This document shows positions 48,401 through 57,800 of a stretch of 64,000 nt of DNA, piece by piece. A program made the position numbers and the translations under genes. Numbering within the stretch: position 1 is the stretch's first letter; every line of letters begins with the position of its first letter. Under the pieces are notes generated by a model that had not been told where the DNA came from, made no database searches, and saw only the letters and a program-made list of their open reading frames with translations. The stretch comes from Schistosoma haematobium (lineage: Eukaryota > Platyhelminthes > Trematoda > Strigeidida > Schistosomatidae): contig NC_067195.1 in assembly GCF_000699445.3 (NCBI RefSeq), positions 85,136,569-85,200,568 of the forward strand, given 5' to 3'.

Positions 48401-51400
48401 GGTGTGTGCATTGATGTGAATGTAATAAAAATTGTAAGTAATTGACTGTTAGTATTATTGTTATATCTTTATATTTATTTCATAATTATGCTTCATTAGT
48501 GTTATTCATTATTTGCTTCCTGAGCTCTGAATATTATTAATTTACTCTCAGTGTGCTAATAAAGAAAATTAAATGGATTCTCATTTGTATCAGGTTGCAT
48601 GTTATTTATAACTGCCCGATGTGTTATTCCAGTGACCTCATGAATTGGGGATGGATACATTTCGAACCTTAAAAAGGTCAAACATCTTAGTAATAGATAA
48701 AAAATAAACTGAAATGGTTTACTGTGTTCGTTCTAATAAATACCAGATTATCTTATCAGCATCATGTTTCAATCTTATTTCAATTCATGACTTACATATT
48801 ATGTAGTGATGATAAGTATGACTAAGTACGGTTTTCTGTTTTTCAGAAAATTTATTTGCTTGTGAGACAGGTTTCTCTTACCAACAATTGGTTGTTTATC
48901 ATGCTTAGAATGTTGTTTTCTATAATTCACAATAAATTTCTACAGATATCCAATTTTTATGAAGTGTTTTTCTAGTATAGACAATTCCTCATTTATTGTA
49001 TCATTTGAGTATATAACTTTATCGCTTTATTGGAGTGCGTTTGATTAGACACCTTTTGTAACTGATAAAGGAAAAGTTGTTATAGTTTGAATACTATCCT
49101 GTTCATGTTTCTTTTCACAATCTTTCCATCGTTTTTTTGCATTTTACACGAAAATCTAAAATATCGGATTGGTTATCTCTTTCGTATTCGACTGTACACA
49201 TTATTTTTGGATGAGACTTGTTGAAGTGAATAAGCAGCCTAGAAGCGTGATCCATGTCATCATAGATAATGAATGTATCATCGACATATCTGGAGTTATT
49301 ATATTGTGTCATGGATTTCGTGTTTTAGTTTCATATTTTTTTTAGACTAACTATGAAGATATCGGTCAAGATAGATTCTAATGGTAATCCCATGGTCACT
49401 CTATTCGTTTGTTCGTACATTTGATTATTCAATTGGCAATGAATTCCTTTCGTGTAACTTAGTAATAACTTTTAAGATTTTATTCACTATATACCAACAA
49501 GATTTAAATGTCTCCTGCTAAAAACCTCATTCATATTCTATTATGCTTATCCATCCACCCCACCCCCGTTGGCCTGATTTCTTTCCTCCTGCTTTATCCA
49601 ATTTTGTAGTGATGTATGTCATTTTTATGTAAATATTCGTTTTATTTTTATGTCATAAATATTGGGAAATATTATCATAGTTGTAGTGTCTTACAATTGG
49701 GAGTTGATTCATAAAAAATTTTATTAAAAAGAAAATCAATAAAAAAACGATGGAAAAATTGTGAAAAGAAACATGAACAGGATAGTTTATTTATTTATTC
49801 ATTTTAACACATAGATATTGGTACAAGGAGGCACCAAATACATATGCGCCACACAAATCTCATTCGATATGTGTGAGGGCTGTGATACTGCCCGGGTGGC
49901 CAAACCGAAGCAGGTGGTTTTCTTAGGGTGTCACACCCCGAGCCTTCGACCTGAAGGTCTGATCCACAAGGCAGTGGAGCATCGTAAGGAGATGCAGTCC
50001 CATGGTAGCCAGTGACCAACAATAGGTTCATACGCCATTTGTTCACTCAGGATACTGGAGCCCATGTGCAGCATTGATTTGGTTTTTGATCCGGTTAAAG
50101 CGCCGGACATTCGCTTTTCGTCGTCTCATTTTCGTAAACAACAGTAATGCCACGAGAAGGCAGTGAGTAGGACTTTCCTGGCAGAGGCTATATACGCGTG
50201 GCCATGTGAGGGCATTTCACATGGATGGTATTTAAACTAACAACCTTTCCCTTATCAGTTACAAAAGGTGTCTAATCAAACCCACTCCAATAGAACTACA
50301 AGGTTATACTCAAATGATACAATAAATGAGAAATTGTCTATACTAGAAAAACACTTCATAAAAATTGGATATTTGTAGAAATTTATTGTGAATTATAGAA
50401 AACAACATTCTAAGCATGATAAACAACCATTTGTTGGTAAGAAAAACCTGTTTTCAAGAAGAGTCAATGAGAGAATCGAGATGGCATTGAAAAGAAGTTT
50501 CTTTGATGGTCAATTGCTTTCAATATACAACACCCAGTGTTCATTATACCATTTAAGGATGAACCAATACGCTTCCGATGTCACCTCCAAGTACATCTTC
50601 GAACTCACATGTACCTATAGTAGCAAATATATAGGAAGGACAAAGAGAAAGGCCTCTACTAGGTTTTCTGAACACGTCCTTAGGAACTGGTGATTGAAAC
50701 ACAGTATGTTCTTCATAAGTCCAAATGCCAGACAACTTGTGGGTAGTATATGTAAAGTGAATGTAAGCAACGCATTCAAAATAATTAACACATAAAAAAA
50801 CACCAATCTTATTCGGTTTTATTTTTTGTGTAAAACTGAAAAACAGCTAACTTAAAGCTGTTTACCTATGATTTGAAGATTCCATAGTATTAAATAAGCT
50901 AAATAACATTTCTTTCCATATTTATAACTTCTTACTGATGTGAAGAATAAATTTTCGATAGGATAAAACCTTCGAATATGGTTAGGAACATTTCGTCCTC
51001 GTCGGGACTTTCCAGCTGGATGTACCTGGATCCTAGTCTCGATATTAGTAATCGTTTTTGCTGTCGCTTTTCTACTCAAAATACTGAATTAAACAATTAT
51101 TTAATTGGAAAATGTTTTTTTGCAATTAGGGGTCGGAGTGAATAACTATTGTTTTTTTTACTATAAGATGATTCCCTCTTCTTTTTTATTATTTCATAAT
51201 TAGATGTGTATTGATTGTAAGTTAAGTTCTTAGCTTCTGTATATTCAGTCAGTCAGTCAGCTACAACGTATATTCAGCTGTTTATCTTTCATAAATAACT
51301 TATAACCTGATACCATGACACATCTGTATTGGTTCAAGTTTACACATCATATCAACAAAGTAAGATGAAATGATCAAGATAATTACGAAAGTAGTAGAAA

Positions 51401-54400
51401 TAGTGTTAAGATTAACGATAAAGGGACAATAATAAACATAAATAATATAATTCACAAAGAATGAATTTATTCCTCGACCTAAGTAGTCTACATCAACCTA
51501 TATGACTCCGTTTTAAAATCAATGGCTTAATAGAACTGATCCCACATTTTTATTGAAATGACGTTGGAAATTTTCTAACCTACTCTTACATCAGTGAACA
51601 TTGCTCGTCAGACTAGTTGGTGATTGTTCATATGTAATGCATCTTCCAACTATTTCATTTGGTAAAGATTCTTAATGTCGTCAATTTCCGCACCATCTCT
51701 ACTAGTATTTGTCATACCTTTAAGCATGAGACCTGTATCGATTAAACCATTGATTGATGTTGATCAAATTAGTTGGGCTGTTCAAATTAATGTGTTTATT
51801 TCATAAAATAGATAAATGATGTTAATAGTAAAGCTACAATAAAACTGGTGGTCAAGTCAGGAGGATTCAAACCAGTAACTTTTCATCACTTATTTATTAA
51901 GGCTGCCTTAGTTAGTAGTATAGTTGTTAGTTCATAAATATTTCAATTATTTCTAAAGAAAACTTCATTCATTACTCTTCACAACGATTATGGACACAGT
52001 GGAATAATTATTTAACTCAATAATTACAAAGCTCGTTGTCTTACTGAACTACTCTTTTTGATACCTGTTAATATTGATCAAGTGAAGAGGGTTTCGAATC
52101 TACAATTCAGATAATTGAAAGACAAATTGTCATAGTCAATAATCTACCTATTAGATAATATGTAGCTAATATTTATATCATCATTCGTTAATAGTATGTC
52201 TCACCGATAACAACTGATAACTTCCTTCATGTCTATTATTTTCTTCATTGTTATCAACTGTGCATAGGATTGGTTTGTTGCGTAACTAGAGTGTTGTAAT
52301 CAATTATCTAACTTGATTTATAAAAACTAATATTGTTCTTTATTAACCCTGTACATTATTTTCATCATAAATAAATATCAGCTAAACAATAATAATCAAA
52401 GAGGGGTTTTATGGATATTATAGTAATTTAATAGTTGAGATCATGAATCAATTTCATGGATTGGTTGAAGTTAGACACTGACACCGTTGGATGCCGTCCA
52501 GCTTATTGGTCTAGAGATTCAGCGTTCGCACGTGAGATTGATAAATCCTGAGTGCGAATCTCGCGAGGCGGGATCGTGAATGTACACTGGTGAGGAGTCC
52601 CACAATAGGACGAAGTGGTCGTCCAATGCTTCCAGGTTTTTCATAGTGGTCTAGCTTCAATTGACTCATGAATTCAACTATTAAAGTGAACAATAATTGA
52701 AAACGTGACTGTAACACTGTTCATATGTTACATTCTATTCTTAATCTCGCTTCATGAAGTTTAAGGTGTTGAGATCTCGTGGTTGAACACAGCTGTACTT
52801 TAACCAATGAGATTAAAATCCATTAGGTTCTATTTAAAAAAAAATTTGATATCTTTGGCTTCAACCGCCCAATATGTTGATATCCATTAAGCTACTGATT
52901 CTAAATAACCAATACCTTATTCAACAAATGTAGAAATGTTAGCTCAGTGGATAATGCATTATTGCTTGAAGCGAAAACTACTGATTTCGAATCCTAATGT
53001 AAATATCAAACTTGAAATCCAAATACATCCAGCTGGCAAGTTTCAATGAAGACGAAATGTTGCTAACCATATTCGAAATATACTAAAGATTATAATGAAA
53101 TTTGTATTGAAACAATCCACAACATAATAGAGATTGATCAATTAGTGTTTTGAATTTCAATAGTAGGTAGTCACAAACAATTAATGATTATTTATTTAAA
53201 CGTTCATTAGGAATAACTTACAGAATTTACAGGTTTATGCACTTGTTAACGTTTGATTGACGTGTTTTAAACAACACTTTATTTTTATAATTAATTTGTC
53301 CTTAAATATGATATAGTATTTAATAAGTAGTATCCTACTATATTAAACTTATTATTATTACATAATAATAATGTCCTTGTTCTGCTTACTCTGACATTTT
53401 AATACTACTTTTGATTGGTTTTCAATTTGACCTTACTTTCATGCACAAAAGTTGTTTTAACTGAATGTTGTACACGTGTGTGTGCGTGTGATCTTATTTT
53501 TTATTTCCAAAATAGTGTATTGCGCCAAACCCACTAGATATTCTCTATGAATTGTCGTTCTCGATTCAATTAGACAGTCAGTTAATCATCTACGATGCAC
53601 ATATATGCAACGGTCCAAGTTGCCATACCTCATCAGCACTACAAGATGAACACCGAATTCATAGAAGTAGTCACTTCAATGGTAGTAATATATAAAAGAA
53701 AGAAAGATATAAAGCAATTTTAATCTCATAGTTTAAGGGAAGATAGAGAACATGTACACCTACGCCATTGTGATCGATCCTGAGCCTTGTCACATAGAGT
53801 CTCCAACCATTGGTTACGATAGTCACGTGGACCCCAACCAAGTAGCCTGCATCTACCAATATGGCTAAGACTAGAAATTAGTGACTTCAAGTACTGATGC
53901 CACGTTTTGGTTTGGCAGCCCTAACTTTCGTCCAACTGTCTCCAACACGCATCGTCGTAATCGGAGTTCAGGCATACGTAACACGTGACCCAACCATTTG
54001 AGTCGACGAAGATTCACAACCTCATCAACTGATTCACCAACATTTTCTAATACCTGCGTCTAACCTGCCAATTACTCACCCCCCGGTTGCCTGAGCAGAT
54101 GCATGTACTATTTTCAAGACATCTATGATCAAATATTGGTAACTTACGAGTATCCTCTGTCTTTAATGGGCACGTTTCGCATCCGTAAAGTAGAACAGAA
54201 CAAACTGCTTCTCAGTATGCTCGTCCCTCGATTGATAGTTGGATATCTCGCCTTCGCTATAGGTGACGTAGGTTGGCAAAAACCAAACGAGCTTTTTGAA
54301 TCTGTGTAGAGATTTCGTCAGATACCAACTCATTAGGATTGACCAGACTTCCAAGGTAAGTGAAGTTGTCGACGCGTTCGACCACTTCACTCCATATCCT

Positions 54401-54818
54401 CAGTTCAGATGTTGACGTAGACCAGTCCTGGAGCAACAATTTGCATTTAGATGGAGAGAAACCCATTCCAAACATCCTGTCATTGTTGCTCAATGCTACC
54501 TAAAAACTGCACTTTATCAGCGTCTTCATCAAATAGAACTACGTGATTTGCGTACTCTAGGTGAATAAGTGGATGTCCTATTAGGAAATCAATTCCCGAA
54601 AATTCAGTCGACTAGAAAGTTATTTCCATCAGTAGATCTATAGTGAAACGAAACAAGAATAAATATAATGGACAGACTTACCGGAAACCACTTGAGTTTG
54701 CAAAATCAGATGACATTTAGTCATAAGCTCTGACTCGACTGGTAGTGTTTGAGTAAAGAGCCTTCACGACGTTTGTGTACTTCTGAGGTGTCACTCTCGT
54801 TCGGACTATTCTTTTAAA

Positions 54819-54873
<55 letters not shown>

Positions 54874-57800
54874 CGCAAGGTATGTCTGTGTATTTGTGTT
54901 TGTAAGCACAAAAAAACTGCTCGACGGCATTAATATTAAAAAAATCCTTCATTGGTCATTTTCAGTTTGGTTGATGATTTGCGGTAGGTTCTTGTTCGTC
55001 GAATGGTTTGATCCCCTTTAAATCCATACGCATTACTTACTGTTTTTAGTCTTTTTTGTTTTACTCAAAAATTCCCATACAGTAAGCATTTTCGATTTTC
55101 GGAACTATGAAAAACGTTATTTTGGGATACTTCCTTAGCATTGTTTTCAATATCGATTAAAAAATCTTTTTATGGATTTGACTTGTGGAATGATTTGAGA
55201 AGTGCTATATTACTCAAAAGTTCAACTACGTTAGGGTTTTTTTAGCGAGTTAGTTTTCTACGGGATGGGGTCGCTAACACCATGTCCTACCCTTCTTTAT
55301 CTGGGCTTGGAACCGGCAGTAGCCCCAGAGGGGCTCCAGGCGGAGTTGAAAGTTCAACTAGATAGAGTCATAAATGAATTTTCATGATCAACATGTATAA
55401 ATCTTCATATTATGGTTTTTTTAATATCTAGTAAAAATTTTTAGCTAGAAACTTCGGGACCATTTGAAAATGGCAATGAGTTACTTTATGGAATTTATTG
55501 TCGTAATTCGATATAGTCAATTTCAAAGCATTTCATCAATCTACTTTAGATAACATTAGAAATTGTAGTAGAAGGAATGGATTGTTACTAATTTTGATAT
55601 TCATTTACCAAATGTAGATTTATATATATCTGTCTTTAAGCCACATTGTTTGTGTTATTACTTGGCTACTCAAATCCAAAATAGGTGAAACTAGGTTCGA
55701 TCATGTGGTATAGTGTTTAGAAGCTAATTCCTTTAACCGATAAACCACTGATGTATTTGGCTTGGTCTGTGAAATATCAACATACATAGTTGAGCATAGA
55801 TAGCTACAAATAATTTATATAAATCTATAGTCCCTTCAACCTTAGATGTTTCTACCATTACAACAAATTTTCGTTCCAACAATTAGTTGTTGGCTTGTAT
55901 CAACATTTTATCTAAAACTTAGATTTCTTAAGGTTCCATTCTAACCTCAATTGTTCTTTTTTTTTCACTTTCCCCAACCAACATCTCAACTGATTTGTAT
56001 ATAAAGTGATTTATTTCTCTGGTGTTCTACATTGAACAGCAACAATATTGATAATCACAACTATATAAGCTTACATGCAATTCTTAATATATTATGAATT
56101 TTATTTCAGATACAATTTCAATAGTTGAGATCATGAGTCAATTGAAGATAGACCACTATGGAAAACCTGGAAGCACTGGACGACTGTTTTGTCCTAGCAT
56201 GGGCCTCTTCAGCAGTGCACATCCACGATCCCGCCTCGCGAGACTTGAACCCAGGACCTATCAGTCTCGCGTGCGAACGCTTAACCTCTAGATCACTGAG
56301 CCGGCCAACATCCAACAGTGTTAATGTCTAACTTCAACCAATCCACGAAATTGAGCGACACGTCCATCATTGTCTTCAGTGAGTTACTATCTCATAACAG
56401 ACGCAGTTGAACTCCACTGGTCACTGCTTCTCATTAGAACTCCAGGAAATACCTCTTGAAACCAGTCACCAATGAGCATATGTTGATTAATATCGAGAGG
56501 GGTTTTTTGTGGATATTAGATTCCAATCTCACGAAACGTGATCGTGGATGTGCACTGCTGAAGTGTTCCACGACAGGACGAAATGGCCGTTCAATGCCTC
56601 CAAGTTTTCCATAGTGGTTTAGCTTCAATTGATTCATGATCTCAACTATTGAAATTACTATAATATCCACAAAAAACCCCTAATGATATTAAGATATAAT
56701 TGTTGATTCATTGAACATTCAACTGTTTGTGTCAATAACGTTAATAAATCATTCATACATTTATTCCTTCATATGTTCATGTGTGTACATATATAGAATT
56801 ATATGAAATGTGTTTTTTTTTTAAATGGCACACACACACACTGTGTAAACAGATCAACAACAGATAAATAATGCCATAGAAATACTTGAACAGTGTTTCT
56901 TTCTTTCTTTTTCTCTCTCATTTGTTTGTTTGTTTATTTGTTCTTTTTGTCCGTAAATTTTGTATGACTAAGCATTTTAATATTGAATTACTAGTCCAAT
57001 TAGTATTGTGTCGTATCATTTGAACTTGATTTTCATTTCGATCAGTCTAATTATGAATAATTGTAGTGTATGTAATAGATGAATAATTCATATCAGTAGG
57101 GGTTTTTGTGAATGTTATTAGTAATTTTAATAGTTGCGATCATGAATCAATTGTAGCTAGATCACTACAGATATTGATCAACATATGCTCATTAGTGACT
57201 GGCTTCAAGAGGTATTTCCTGGAGTTCTAATGAGAAGCAGTGAGTAGTGAAGTTCAACCGGGTCTGTTGTGAGAGGGTAACTCACTGGAGAGCATGTTGG
57301 ATGTGTGGTTCAATTTCGTGGATTGGTTGAAGTTAGACATTAACACCATTGGATGTTGGCCGGCTCAGTAGTCTAGAGGTTAAGTGTTCGCACGCGAGAC
57401 TGATAGGTCCTGGGTTCAAGTCTCGCGAGGCGGGATCGTGGATGTGCACTGCTGAAGAGGCCCATGCTAGGACAAAACAGTCGTCCAGTGCTTCCAGGTT
57501 TTCCATAGTGGTCTATCTTCAATTGACTCATGATCTCAACTGTTAAGATGAATAATTGAAGTGTAATTATTTACAATTCTAACTAGAAGTGATGAAAATA
57601 TGCTTGAAATTATGAGTGGAATCGAAGAAAAAACATCACCAATGTTAATTACAACAGCTTCACAATATCATGTGCTACTACTAAACAGTATGAATAGTTG
57701 AAATCCACCTATGTTAATTGACAATTTTGGTTAAAGTACATTGATCTAAATAATTAGGTGGTTGTTTTGTTTATTTTTCGAAACTGAATATAGTATCTGT

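Noticed and set aside
57360..57430. tRNA gene suggested by A and B boxes
   Set aside because: No acceptor-stem pairing or normal cloverleaf. The sequence recurs in all family B elements, so it is a SINE promoter.
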